A stretch of DNA of 64,000 bases from Herpetosiphonaceae bacterium. Its GTDB lineage: Bacteria > Chloroflexota > Chloroflexia > Chloroflexales > Herpetosiphonaceae. Shown in pieces: positions 26,929 to 35,526 of this stretch. The position numbers and the translations under genes are program-made. The notes under the pieces were generated by a model, which searched no databases, was not told the DNA's origin, and saw nothing but the letters and a program-made list of their open reading frames with translations. Position 1 is the first letter of the stretch; each line of letters opens with the position of its first letter. Where the stretch lies: contig JABXJS010000191.1 of the NCBI GenBank assembly GCA_013538855.1, positions 1-64,000 of the forward strand. Direction: 5' to 3'.

Positions 26929-27834
26929 ATGATTCAGTGTCCAGTCTGTAATGCGTCCAATCAGCCAGGGGCGCTTTTTTGTGAGATGTGTGGAAATCGT
27001 CTACCCGCAGCGGCCGCCTCAGCGCCTGCGGCTCAAGCGCCCAGCAGCGGCGGGCTGACCTGCCCCACCTGCGGGCACCAGGCACTGCCAGGCGAGGCTT
27101 TCTGCGACGAGTGCGGCACACCGCTGAGCACAGGCGCGCCCAGCGCCGCTGTGCCGCCTGTCCAGCCTGCCGCCGCGCCTGCTCAGCCTGCGCCACAGGC
27201 CAGCTACCCACCGCCAACACCGCTTGGCGGCGCAGCCAGCAACTGTCCAGCGTGTGGCGCTGCTGTGCTGCCTGGCGAAGCCTTCTGCGATACCTGCGGC
27301 GCGGCGTTGCTGAACGCCAGCGCACCAAGCGCAGCACCCGCCCCGGCAGCACCAGCGGCCCAGCCCGCTGCGGCGGCACCACCCGCTCAGCCTGCACCGA
27401 CGGCTCAGCCCGCTGCGGCAGCGCCGCCCGCCCCGGCAGCACCGGCGGCGCAACCGGCCTGGACGCCGCCAGCACCAGCACCAGCGCCGCCAGCACCAGC
27501 TGGCCCCACATCGCTCCAAGGCTGGTCGCTGCAGACAGCGACTGGCGCATCCATCAGCCTGCCGGCCAAGCCGGAGGTTGTGATTGGGCGCGAAGATGCC
27601 GTCTCAAACCACTATCCCGACATCGATCTAACGCCCTACGGCGCGCTCAACGATGGTGTCGGACGCCGCCATGCGCGACTGTTCGTGAGCAACGGCAGCC
27701 TCTTCATCGAGGACCTCGATAGTACCAACGGAACCGTTGTCAATCGCCAGAAGTTGGCCCCGAACCAGCCCCAAGCCGTTGAAGCCGGCGCGGAGATTCG
27801 CCTGGGCAAACATGTGCTAACCTTGGCGCATTAG
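26929..27834 (+). CDS. Zinc-ribbon and FHA domain protein
   Basis: The protein has 301 residues. Three four-cysteine ribbons follow one another: CPVC...CEMC at about 4-21, CPTC...CDEC at about 45-62 and CPAC...CDTC at about 105-122. A Pro/Ala-rich linker of about 70 residues leads to an FHA domain (about 205-298) with IGRED, GRRHARLF and DSTNGT, the residues that bind phosphothreonine. It is cytoplasmic with no enzymatic domain. It is the first gene before a pseudokinase and a Ser/Thr kinase, so it probably reads kinase phosphorylation. AGGTGATG precedes the ATG. Confidence 0.9.
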   Translation: MIQCPVCNASNQPGALFCEMCGNRLPAAAASAPAAQAPSSGGLTCPTCGHQALPGEAFCDECGTPLSTGAPSAAVPPVQPAAAPAQPAPQASYPPPTPLGGAASNCPACGAAVLPGEAFCDTCGAALLNASAPSAAPAPAAPAAQPAAAAPPAQPAPTAQPAAAAPPAPAAPAAQPAWTPPAPAPAPPAPAGPTSLQGWSLQTATGASISLPAKPEVVIGREDAVSNHYPDIDLTPYGALNDGVGRRHARLFVSNGSLFIEDLDSTNGTVVNRQKLAPNQPQAVEAGAEIRLGKHVLTLAH

Positions 27835-27843
27835 GAGCCAGCT

Positions 27844-30015
27844 ATGAGCCTACCGACCGCACTGCAGCAGGGTCGCTATCAGATTCGCTACGAGATGAAT
27901 CGCGATGCCTGTGGCATTTTGTTTCTGGCCCTTGATACCAAGATGGCGCACCGCGAAGTGCTGGTGCGCCAAATTACCGACTCACGCGCGCTGCCCCTGC
28001 TAGAGCGCATTGCCCGCCTATCGCATCCAACGCTGCCCTCGGTCTACGATCTGTTCGAGGAGCGCGAGCAGCGCTATCTGGTGCTGGAGTATGCCTCCGG
28101 CCAAACCTTGGCCGATGTGGTGCTTGGCCCGCCGCTACAGGTCGGCGCGGTCTTGGCGTGGGCGCGGCAGATCGCGGCCGGCCTGACATTCCTGCACCAG
28201 CAGCGTCCAACCCTGGCGCACGGCGATTTGCAGCCGTCCAACGTGGTGCTGCAAGATGGCCGCCGCATTAAGCTGATCGGCGGCGTGCCGAGCGGCTGCA
28301 TCGCCGCGCCAACTGGCCGCTACTCGGCCCCAGAGCGCTGGCAGGGCGCGCCGCCTAGCCCACTCAGCGATATCTACGCCTTTGGCGCTACGGTGCACCA
28401 CTTGCTCACCGGCGTTGATCCAAACAGCCAGCCGCTGCATAGCTTTGCACCGCCAGCGCAGCAGCGGCCCGAGCTGCCTGCCGCCCTGTCCGCAGCGGTG
28501 ATGCGCGCACTCAGCTCCGATCCGCAGCAGCGCTTCGCATCCGCCGATGCCTTTATGCAGGCGCTCCAGGCCAGCGCTGCCAGCGGCCAACTGCCCAGCG
28601 ATGTGCCAGCAATTGGCTTTACGCCCTCGGCCTATCCTGCCAACACCGGCCCAACCCGCCAGTTCAGCGGCCAGAGCGGCGCACAGCCAACCTCAGCGCC
28701 ACAGCAGCGCGCAGGCCAGTCCAGCGCGTCCACGGCCCAGCTGGGGCCAAACACCGAGATGGGCAGCTATCCGCCACCGCCGCCGCCTAGCTCGCGGCTA
28801 CCGCAGCGCCCAGACGAGCGCGGCGGCACAGCCGGGCCGCTGTTCGCTGGCGTCGCGCTGGCCTTGCTGATTGTGGCGCTGATCGGCTTCTTTCTCTGGC
28901 GCGCACTCACCCATACGCCCGCTGGCACAGGCACCAGCGTGGTGGCCGGTGGCGTGAATCTGCCCACCACCACCCGCGACGAGGGCCGCCCGCTCACCGC
29001 GCCCGAGCTAACCGCCACCGCCCTGGCCGGCCAGCCCAGCGCCAGCGCCACGCCGATCAACTCACCAACCATCGGCCCCGATCAGCAGACCGCCGAGGCC
29101 GAGGGCACCGCGCTGGTCGCCACCGCCACCGCCGCCACCAACAACCTAGAGGCGCTCTATAACCTTGGCGTCGCCCAAGAGAATACCGGCCAGTTCGTCG
29201 CTGCCGCCGCAACATATACCCAGATCTTGGCCAGCGATCCAAACTACCGCGATACAGCCATTCGGCTCCAGACGGTGCCAACGTACCTCAACGCCACGGC
29301 AACTGCCGAGGTCGCTACCGCCACCGCCGCCGCGCAGCCAACGCTCACGCCTACGCCCGAGCCAACCTTCACGCCCACGCCAACACCGGCCGGGCTGTAC
29401 TTCGGCGATACCTTCGAGGGGCCGCTGATCGATATGAACACCTGGACCACCTATGCCAACAGCGGCACGATCGCCCTGCGCGACGGCGCGCTGGAGCTGA
29501 AGGCCGAGAACGGCACCTGCTTCCCGCTCGTCACCGCAGCAGATAGCGTGAGCTTCCCCGCAGGCGACTTCGACCTGCTGGTGCGCTTCCGCTACGCCGA
29601 TGTCACACCGCTTGGCACGGGCATCATGTTCTCCACCAGCAGCCCCGAGCGCTGCGGCGACAGCGACCGCGCTGGCGCGCACTGGTTCGGCGTCTGGCAA
29701 GATGCTGGCAGCGGCCTATTTGTGGATTTCCACCGCGCCGCCGAGGAGAGCGGACTCGACCTCAAAGATATTCGCTATCCCTTTACCCAAGGCGAGATCG
29801 ATACCAATATGCACACATTCCGCGTCACACGTCGCGGCAATGTCGATACGTTTTATCTTGATACGTACACCTTGTTCGAGGAGCAGGCCAACCAGACAAT
29901 TCAGGTGGTTTGGTTCGGCAATCCGGCTCAGATCTCCAGCCCCAATCCGTGGTCAACGCTGATCATCGACGAGTTTCAGCTCACGACGCCGTGTACCAGC
30001 GAGGGAGGCTGCTAA
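27844..30015 (+). CDS. Transmembrane pseudokinase with TPR and extracellular beta-sandwich domain
   Basis: The protein has 723 residues. Residues 11-270 have a Ser/Thr kinase fold but lack key residues: no glycine loop, VLVRQI with Arg at 42 in place of the ATP lysine, HGDLQPSN at 126-133, and LIGG at 144-147 where DFG should be. D128 and N133 remain. It is therefore probably inactive. A Pro/Ser linker, one span (about 332-355), a TPR-like repeat (ALYNLGVAQENTGQFVAAA) and a C-terminal beta domain with cysteines, resembling LamG/DUF1080 folds, follow. It starts 9 bases after the FHA gene and its stop overlaps the next start. Confidence 0.82.
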   Translation: MSLPTALQQGRYQIRYEMNRDACGILFLALDTKMAHREVLVRQITDSRALPLLERIARLSHPTLPSVYDLFEEREQRYLVLEYASGQTLADVVLGPPLQVGAVLAWARQIAAGLTFLHQQRPTLAHGDLQPSNVVLQDGRRIKLIGGVPSGCIAAPTGRYSAPERWQGAPPSPLSDIYAFGATVHHLLTGVDPNSQPLHSFAPPAQQRPELPAALSAAVMRALSSDPQQRFASADAFMQALQASAASGQLPSDVPAIGFTPSAYPANTGPTRQFSGQSGAQPTSAPQQRAGQSSASTAQLGPNTEMGSYPPPPPPSSRLPQRPDERGGTAGPLFAGVALALLIVALIGFFLWRALTHTPAGTGTSVVAGGVNLPTTTRDEGRPLTAPELTATALAGQPSASATPINSPTIGPDQQTAEAEGTALVATATAATNNLEALYNLGVAQENTGQFVAAAATYTQILASDPNYRDTAIRLQTVPTYLNATATAEVATATAAAQPTLTPTPEPTFTPTPTPAGLYFGDTFEGPLIDMNTWTTYANSGTIALRDGALELKAENGTCFPLVTAADSVSFPAGDFDLLVRFRYADVTPLGTGIMFSTSSPERCGDSDRAGAHWFGVWQDAGSGLFVDFHRAAEESGLDLKDIRYPFTQGEIDTNMHTFRVTRRGNVDTFYLDTYTLFEEQANQTIQVVWFGNPAQISSPNPWSTLIIDEFQLTTPCTSEGGC

Positions 30016-31985
30016 TGTTACAGGTTGGCGATACACTGCAGGATCGCTATGTGATTGTGCGTCCGCTCGGCAGCGGCGGCTTTGGCTCGGTGTTCCTGGC
30101 CAACGATAAGCGGCTCGGTAATCGCTCGGTGGCGGTTAAGTATTTTGCCACCAGCCACCTTAGCCCCAATGACGCGGATGTGGCCGCACGCCTGTTCCAG
30201 AGCGAAGCGCATACGCTCGCCAACCTCAACCATCCTAATCTCACGCCTGTGTTGGACTACTTCGCCGCCCCCGATGGCTGGGTGCTGGTGATGGCCTATG
30301 TCGCTGGCGATACGCTGTCCGCCCTCCAGCGCCGACTTGGCGGGCCTTTCGGCCAGCAGCAGGTCATCAACTGGGCGATTGAGATCTGTCAGGTGCTGGA
30401 GTACCTGCACACGCAGCAGCCGCCGCTGGTCTTTCGCGATCTTAAGCCGTCGAACATTATGCGCACCAATGATGGCCGCATTATGTTGATCGACTTCGGC
30501 ATCGCCCGCACCTTCAAGGAGGATCAGCACCAGGATACGGTGCAGCTCGGCACGCCAGGCTATGCGCCGCCAGAGCAGTACGGCGGCCAGACGGAGCCAC
30601 GCTCCGATCTCTACAGCCTCGGCGCAACCATGTATGTGCTGCTGACCAACGACCGCCTCACCGGCGGCTTTAGCGTGCCCAACGTACGCCAGATCAACCC
30701 GAATGTCTCGGCGGAGCTGGCCCAGCTCATCGAGCGCCTCACGGCGCTGCGCCCGAGCGAGCGCCCGCCCTCGGCCGCTGCTGTGCGCCAAGAGCTGGAG
30801 CTGATCCTCGCTGGCAAGCCCGTTGATGCGGCCCTGATCGCCAAGCAGTCACCTGCGCCGCACATGCAGCCCCGCCGCGTCGATCCCGACGCCGCCACCC
30901 AGATCAATCCCTACCTTCAGCAGCGCAGCAGCCGCAGCACACCCGATCCGGTCCTGACGCCCGCACGCCAGCAGCGCTCGCCGCGCAGCCGCAGCGCCAA
31001 CGGCGGCATCGCCGCTGTGCTTGTGCTGATTTTACTGGTGCTCGGCGGCATCGGCGGCGCGGTCTACGCCTTGCGCGATACGCTCTTCGGCGACTCCAGC
31101 GTGGCCGCTCCGGATAAGACCAGCCCGTCCGGCGCGAATACCGGCGCTACTGTCACCAACCCCAGCACCTTGATTGTCAGCACCCGCGACGGCGAGGAAG
31201 GCTCCTTCGATCTCGAGGAGCTGGATATCGCCACCGGCGCAACGCACAAGCTCATCCCCGATCACCGCGATAACGCCATCGCCGACCGCCGCCGCTCCGA
31301 CGGCAAGCTCGTCTACACCCACGGCGTCAAAAACGCGGATGGCACGCTGGTCGAGCAGATCTTTAGCGCCGATGCCGACGGATCCAACGAGCGCCAGCTC
31401 ACCAGCGGCCCCGCCGTCAATCGCGCCCCGCGCTGGTCGCCCGATGGCACCCAGATCGCCTTTGAGAGCAGCCGCAACGAGACGCCGGACAACCGCCGCG
31501 ATGTCTATATCATGAGCGCCGATGGCGCGAATGTGCGCCAGATCACCAAGGAGGCCGGTTGGCAGGGCGGCCCAACCTGGTCGCCCGATGGCAACAAGCT
31601 CGCCTTCCACACCAAAGTCGGCGAGCGCTTCGAGCTGGCCCTGCTCGATCTGCAAACCAATCAGCAGTTCACCCTCGCCAGCCTCGCCGATAACGAGACC
31701 TTCTGGCCCGACTGGTCGCCAGATGGCACGCAGGTGGCCTTCATGACCGAGAAGGGCAACACCACCGGCATCTACCTCGTCACGGTCCAGTCTGGCACCA
31801 TCAGCAAGCTCGATAATCTCGGGCCTGGCACCAACCGCTGGCCGCGCTGGTCGCCCGATGGCCAGCTGATCGCCTTCGAGAGTAAGCGCGACGGCATCTG
31901 GCAGGTCTACCTCTACTCCGTCGCCGACAAGTCGGTCACTCGCGTCTCCAACAGCACCATCAACGAGCGCTGGCCCGGCTGGTAG
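30015..31985 (+). CDS. Transmembrane Ser/Thr protein kinase with TolB-like beta-propeller
   Basis: The protein has 656 residues. The kinase domain (about 12-275) is intact: glycine loop GSGGFGSV at 19-26, K42 in VAVKYF, FRDLKPSN at 140-147 and DFG at 160-162. One span (about 331-355) follows a basic linker. The outside part carries repeated WSPDGT-type PD40/TolB blades, which in other proteins form a beta-propeller. It likely senses an external ligand or wall component and phosphorylates cytoplasmic targets, perhaps via the FHA protein and pseudokinase. The ATG overlaps the upstream stop (TAATG) with GGAGG before it. Confidence 0.9.
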   Translation: MLQVGDTLQDRYVIVRPLGSGGFGSVFLANDKRLGNRSVAVKYFATSHLSPNDADVAARLFQSEAHTLANLNHPNLTPVLDYFAAPDGWVLVMAYVAGDTLSALQRRLGGPFGQQQVINWAIEICQVLEYLHTQQPPLVFRDLKPSNIMRTNDGRIMLIDFGIARTFKEDQHQDTVQLGTPGYAPPEQYGGQTEPRSDLYSLGATMYVLLTNDRLTGGFSVPNVRQINPNVSAELAQLIERLTALRPSERPPSAAAVRQELELILAGKPVDAALIAKQSPAPHMQPRRVDPDAATQINPYLQQRSSRSTPDPVLTPARQQRSPRSRSANGGIAAVLVLILLVLGGIGGAVYALRDTLFGDSSVAAPDKTSPSGANTGATVTNPSTLIVSTRDGEEGSFDLEELDIATGATHKLIPDHRDNAIADRRRSDGKLVYTHGVKNADGTLVEQIFSADADGSNERQLTSGPAVNRAPRWSPDGTQIAFESSRNETPDNRRDVYIMSADGANVRQITKEAGWQGGPTWSPDGNKLAFHTKVGERFELALLDLQTNQQFTLASLADNETFWPDWSPDGTQVAFMTEKGNTTGIYLVTVQSGTISKLDNLGPGTNRWPRWSPDGQLIAFESKRDGIWQVYLYSVADKSVTRVSNSTINERWPGW

Positions 31986-31999
31986 CAAGGGGCAAGCAT

Positions 32000-32215
32000 A
32001 TGCTCACAGATGCAGAGCTGCTGAAGCTCATCCAAACAATGGAATCAGAGCACGTTGAACACACTGTTACCAAGCAAAATAAAGATACGTTTAGCGAAGC
32101 AATCTGCGCTTTTGCCAATGACGTGCACAACAGTCAGTAGCTGGGGTACATCCGCGTTGGCGGCATAGACCCCGAGAATAGCTCTGAATCAATAATTAGC
32201 GCTACCGGCGTGCAT
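32000..32215 (+). pseudogene. Remnant of an AlbA_2 (Schlafen-like) domain gene
   Basis: From the ATG at 32000 the frame reads MLTDAELLKLIQTMESEHVE and then FSEAICAFANDVHNS, followed by an in-frame TAG at 32138-32140 and then LGYIRVGGIDPENSS. This order (ESEHVE, EAICAFAND, GYI-VGGID) matches the N-terminal AlbA_2 domain of COG2865-type putative regulators. Similarity ends near 32215, against the convergent glycosyltransferase. A nonsense codon plus truncation mark it as a dead fragment. The base composition is AT-richer than the flanks. Family assignment is from memory of the motif. Confidence 0.6.
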
Positions 32216-32283
32216 TTTGCTGCCCTGCGCGCCGTGCAGTCGCCAAGGCGCAGACTACGTCAACCCTTGCGTACCGCCATTCA

Positions 32284-33399
32284 TCACTCTGCCGCGCTGA
32301 GCGCCGCGCGGTACACGGCCAGCGTCTGCGCGGCGGTGCGCTGCCAGCTGAAGGTTGCGGCCTGGGCTGGGCCGCGGCGGCGTAGCTCGGCGCGCAGGTC
32401 GCCATCGTGCCAGAGGCGCTCGATGCTGTCGGCCCAGGCCTGCACGTCGTCCGGCGGCAGCAGCAGCGCGGCATCGCCGACAACCTCCGGCAGGCTCGAT
32501 GCGTTGGACACCAGCGCCGGCGCGCCACACGCTAGCGCCTCCAGCGCCGGGAGGCCAAACCCCTCGTAGCGCGACGGGTTCACGTAGCAGCGACAGGCGC
32601 TGAGTAGCCAGCGCACTTCTGCATCGCTCGGAGCCTCGGCAAAAAGCACCACTGCGTCGAGCCGCAGCTCCTTGATCAGCGCAAAGACCTCGCTGTCGAG
32701 CCAGCCGCGGTTGCCAGCCAAAACCAGCCGGTAGGCCGTCCTAGGCTGGCGCTCTACGACCACGCGCATGGCCTGCAGCAGCATCGGAATGTTTTTGCGC
32801 GGCTCGATCGTCGACACAAAGGTCATAAACTGGCCCGCCCTGAGCGTGTGTGCTCCGATCTGGCGCTCTTCGTCTGGGACCACGCTGAGCGGCTGCATGT
32901 CCGTCGCCAGGTGAATGACGTGCAGCCGAGCGGGATCGACGTCAAGCAGCCGCGTCAGATCGGCGGCTGTGCTGTGCGAGTCGACAATGATGCGGCTGGC
33001 CGAGCGCACCGCTGCGTCGATCTGGCCGTAGTAGCGCTTGGCGGCCGCGTCAAGAATCTCAGGAAAAAGGCGGAAGGCCAGGTCGTGCACGGTGATCACG
33101 GCCGGGTAGCAGCGCCGCAGCGGTGGGATAAAGTCGGGGCTGTGCAGGAGGCGCGGGCGGGCGCGCAGCAGCTCCAGCGGCAGGCTTAGCTGCTCCCAGC
33201 GATGATGTGGCGGTGTCCAGGCGCGCAGGGTGCGCACAGCGGCGTCGGGCCACTGCGCCATCCGCCGATGCGTCAGCACCAGCCAATCTTCGTCCGGAGC
33301 CTGGCGCACCATGTGGTGCACCAGGGCCTGGGTGTAGCGCGCGATGCCGCCCTGGCGGTAGGCATTCAGACGCGCATCAATAACCAGCGGACGGCTCAT
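32284..33399 (-). CDS. Glycosyltransferase family 4 (GT-B) protein
   Basis: The protein has 371 residues. The N-terminal Rossmann half starts VIDARLNAYRQGGIARYTQAL with the usual GGIARY loop. The C-terminal half has FVSTIEPRKNIPMLL and the donor-binding SRYEGFGLPALEALACGAP, where the two Glu residues of the E-x7-E pattern lie. It transfers a sugar from a nucleotide donor to lipid- or polysaccharide-type acceptors in the cytoplasm. Its start overlaps the stop of the TauE gene upstream (ATGA). The acceptor is unknown; no other polysaccharide genes are adjacent. Confidence 0.88.
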   Translation of the reverse strand: MSRPLVIDARLNAYRQGGIARYTQALVHHMVRQAPDEDWLVLTHRRMAQWPDAAVRTLRAWTPPHHRWEQLSLPLELLRARPRLLHSPDFIPPLRRCYPAVITVHDLAFRLFPEILDAAAKRYYGQIDAAVRSASRIIVDSHSTAADLTRLLDVDPARLHVIHLATDMQPLSVVPDEERQIGAHTLRAGQFMTFVSTIEPRKNIPMLLQAMRVVVERQPRTAYRLVLAGNRGWLDSEVFALIKELRLDAVVLFAEAPSDAEVRWLLSACRCYVNPSRYEGFGLPALEALACGAPALVSNASSLPEVVGDAALLLPPDDVQAWADSIERLWHDGDLRAELRRRGPAQAATFSWQRTAAQTLAVYRAALSAAE

Positions 33400-33779
33400 T
33401 TTTTAAACATCCAGCCATCCAGCAGATAGCGCAGCCCGATCAGCAGAAGAAAAATCCCGTAGGCGCGCTTGACTGTTTGCGGCGGCAGGCTCAGCGTGAT
33501 CTTGGCCCCAAAGTAGGCCCCGATCAGCAGACCAACCGCGATCAGCAGCGAGCTTTTGATCTCTAAATTGCCAGTCCGGTAGTACTCCAGCGCGCCCAGC
33601 AGGCCCACTGGTAAAATCTGCGCGCCCAGCGATGTGCCCGTCGCGAGCTTCTGATCCAGGGCCATGATCAACACCATCGCGGGCACCATAATCGCCCCGC
33701 CACCAATACCAAACATACCGCTGGCGACGCCCGCCACCAGTCCGATCGCGGCCATAGCGAGCATGTAGCCAATCGACAT
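33396..33779 (-). CDS. Half-size TauE/SafE-family membrane protein
   Basis: The protein has 127 residues, about half of the usual 250. It has four spans and the family glycine-rich motif GVASGMFGIGGGAIMVP near the N terminus, followed by GTSLGAQILPVGLLGALEYY. Only one of the two TauE repeats is present, so it probably works as a dimer. TauE proteins are thought to export sulfite or sulfonates. I chose the ATG at 33779 because GAAGGAGGG precedes it. It is coupled to the glycosyltransferase by a 4-base overlap, probably by chance of packing. Confidence 0.82.
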   Translation of the reverse strand: MSIGYMLAMAAIGLVAGVASGMFGIGGGAIMVPAMVLIMALDQKLATGTSLGAQILPVGLLGALEYYRTGNLEIKSSLLIAVGLLIGAYFGAKITLSLPPQTVKRAYGIFLLLIGLRYLLDGWMFKK

Positions 33780-33901
33780 TGCGCCCTCCTTCGGCTGTGT
33801 GCGTGGTTGCATAGCTGCTCCTCATTGTTCTAGGCGAACACGGCTATGATACACCACATTCTGTGCCGCAGCGCTTCAGTTGCCACCGCTGGTGGCCAGA
33901 G

Positions 33902-34276
33902 CTAGGAGGCGTGGGCCAGCGGCGGGATTTGCATCAGCCGCTGGAGCGTGTGATTGAAGTCGTTCAGGTCGAAGGGCAGGGTGTGCAGCACCGCGCCGGA
34001 CGGCAAAATCCGCTGCTCGGTCCGCTGCTCGCTGAGGACCACGAGCGCGAACCACGGCGCGCTGCTGAAAAAATCGTAGAGCTGGCGCAGCTCGCTATGG
34101 TTGATACTCGGGCCGGCGATCACCAGCTGGCAGCCAGCGAAGTGCAGGTCGCGCTGCAGCGCCCAGTGCGACTCTGGCTGCAAAAACAGCGCAGTGTAGC
34201 CCAGGCGACGCAGCGCAAAGGCCAAAACATCACCTAACAGATCGTCACGTGTCCAGATGAGAATACGATGGTTCAT
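33902..34276 (-). CDS. Pseudo-receiver-like protein lacking the phosphoacceptor
   Basis: The protein has 124 residues. The start HRILIWTRDDLLGDVLAFALRR mimics the first strand and helix of a receiver domain, keeping an acidic pair. The third strand reads CQLVIAGPSI, with no Asp at the phosphorylation site, and the fifth reads LHTLPFDLNDF, with Leu where the conserved Lys should be. It cannot be phosphorylated in the usual way. It lies 7 bases after a histidine kinase-like gene and lacks its own clear ribosome site, so it is probably coupled. Receiver homology is inferred from pattern only. Confidence 0.55.
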   Translation of the reverse strand: MNHRILIWTRDDLLGDVLAFALRRLGYTALFLQPESHWALQRDLHFAGCQLVIAGPSINHSELRQLYDFFSSAPWFALVVLSEQRTEQRILPSGAVLHTLPFDLNDFNHTLQRLMQIPPLAHAS

Positions 34277-34283
34277 TGTTTTG

Positions 34284-35288
34284 CTAGTCTGCAGCGACCG
34301 GCCAGTGAAACCAGCTCACAAAGTAGCTGTCGAGCAGCGTGGCCCCAAAGTAGCCCTGCTCAAGCGCCCGCTCGGCTCCAAAGATGCCGTAGGCGTTGCC
34401 CACAAACCCGGCGCAAATGTTCATGCCTAAGCCCGATCCGCCAGTGGTGAAGCCACCAGCGTAGAGCTGTCCAATGTCGTCGCCAAAGCGCTCACGGAGC
34501 ACCTGCCGGTGCTCGGCGCTGATTTGATTCAGCACCACGAAGCGCACGTTTTCCGCTGGCGCGCCCAGCCCCAAGATCGCCAAGTAGACGTTGCCGTCGG
34601 TCGTGAAGCGCACAGCGTTGTTGATCTGGTTGTAGAGCACCCGATCCAGCGCCGAGAACTCTAGACAGCGCTCGGAGATGCTGCCGCTGAAGCGGTTGTC
34701 TACCAGCACCTCGGCCTGCGCTTCGCCAACGCGGTACTCGCTCTGCTGCCACTTCTCAACTAGCAGATCGACCGTGTGCTCGCGCTGCTGGCGATCACGG
34801 GCCGAGCGCTCTTCGTCCAGGTCGCTCACGGCGTTGCGCATAATTTTCAGATGATCGCGCGTCAGGAAAAAGAAGCGCACGCTATCGAACTGCTCGGTCA
34901 AGCCCATCTCCAGCAGCTGGAGGTTGATCGACAGCGCCACCAGGCTGCCGCCCTTGATGTCGTGCAGGGCTTGGCGCACGCGCAGGGCCTTCGCTGGCGT
35001 GTGCGCGCCCAGCTGCTGCATCTGCTGCATCAGCTCGCTCCAGCCCAGCGTCTTGAGCAGCGCGCTGATCGCCGGCAGATCAACCTTGGTCTGGTCCACC
35101 GCCAGCAGATCGAATAGCTGAATCAGCCCGCTGTACAGGCGCTCGATTGTCGCGCGATCCTGCACCCCGAACTCGGCCAGCACCGTGCTGGCTCCATCGC
35201 CCTGATAGCGCTCATCACGCTGATTGACTAAATCCACCGGCGCAAGCCCAAGCAGTTTGGCGTCGTCAAGCGGCAAAGCCACGTTCAT
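34284..35288 (-). CDS. Atypical soluble histidine kinase with Hpt-like region
   Basis: The protein has 334 residues without membrane spans. Residues 104-118 (VRQALHDIKGGSLVA) place H109 in an Hpt/HisKA-like helix. The ATPase domain has an N-box at 219-229 (YNQINNAVRFT, N224) and a glycine box GGSGLGMNI at 283-291. The G1 box reads VVLNQIS, with Asn where the Asp that contacts adenine normally lies, so kinase activity may be altered. GAGA-rich AAGGAGAG precedes the ATG. It is followed by the pseudo-receiver gene, suggesting a non-canonical signalling pair. Confidence 0.65.
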   Translation of the reverse strand: MNVALPLDDAKLLGLAPVDLVNQRDERYQGDGASTVLAEFGVQDRATIERLYSGLIQLFDLLAVDQTKVDLPAISALLKTLGWSELMQQMQQLGAHTPAKALRVRQALHDIKGGSLVALSINLQLLEMGLTEQFDSVRFFFLTRDHLKIMRNAVSDLDEERSARDRQQREHTVDLLVEKWQQSEYRVGEAQAEVLVDNRFSGSISERCLEFSALDRVLYNQINNAVRFTTDGNVYLAILGLGAPAENVRFVVLNQISAEHRQVLRERFGDDIGQLYAGGFTTGGSGLGMNICAGFVGNAYGIFGAERALEQGYFGATLLDSYFVSWFHWPVAAD

Positions 35289-35469
35289 AAAGCTCTCCTT
35301 GGTCGGGCGTACTCTGTGATTGTACGCGATCTATTAGTATTTGTCTATGTTTTGTCGAGGTAATGCACAATATAGGCCATGCCGATGTAGGACCAGCGGC
35401 GGCGGCATAGCCCAATTAACTATACCATTATCCGCCCATGCACAGCGATATGGCAGCATTGGGGGCCAT

Positions 35470-35501
35470 AAAAAAACAGCAGATCGCTGTGATCTGCTGT
35501 T
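35470..35501 (-). terminator. Intrinsic terminator of the SnoaL-like gene
   Basis: Read on the minus strand, an 11-bp stem (35475-35485 with 35491-35501) with a 5-base loop is followed by a T-run. It lies 26 bases after the stop at 35527. The rest of the 35289-35526 gap shows nothing. Confidence 0.85.
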
Positions 35502-35526
35502 CAAAGCGTGTGCAACCAGTCGCTGG

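Noticed and set aside
31032-31988. 318-codon minus-strand frame opposite the TolB part of the kinase
   Set aside because: The plus strand shows repeated WSPDGT blades; the antisense frame only mirrors these repeats.
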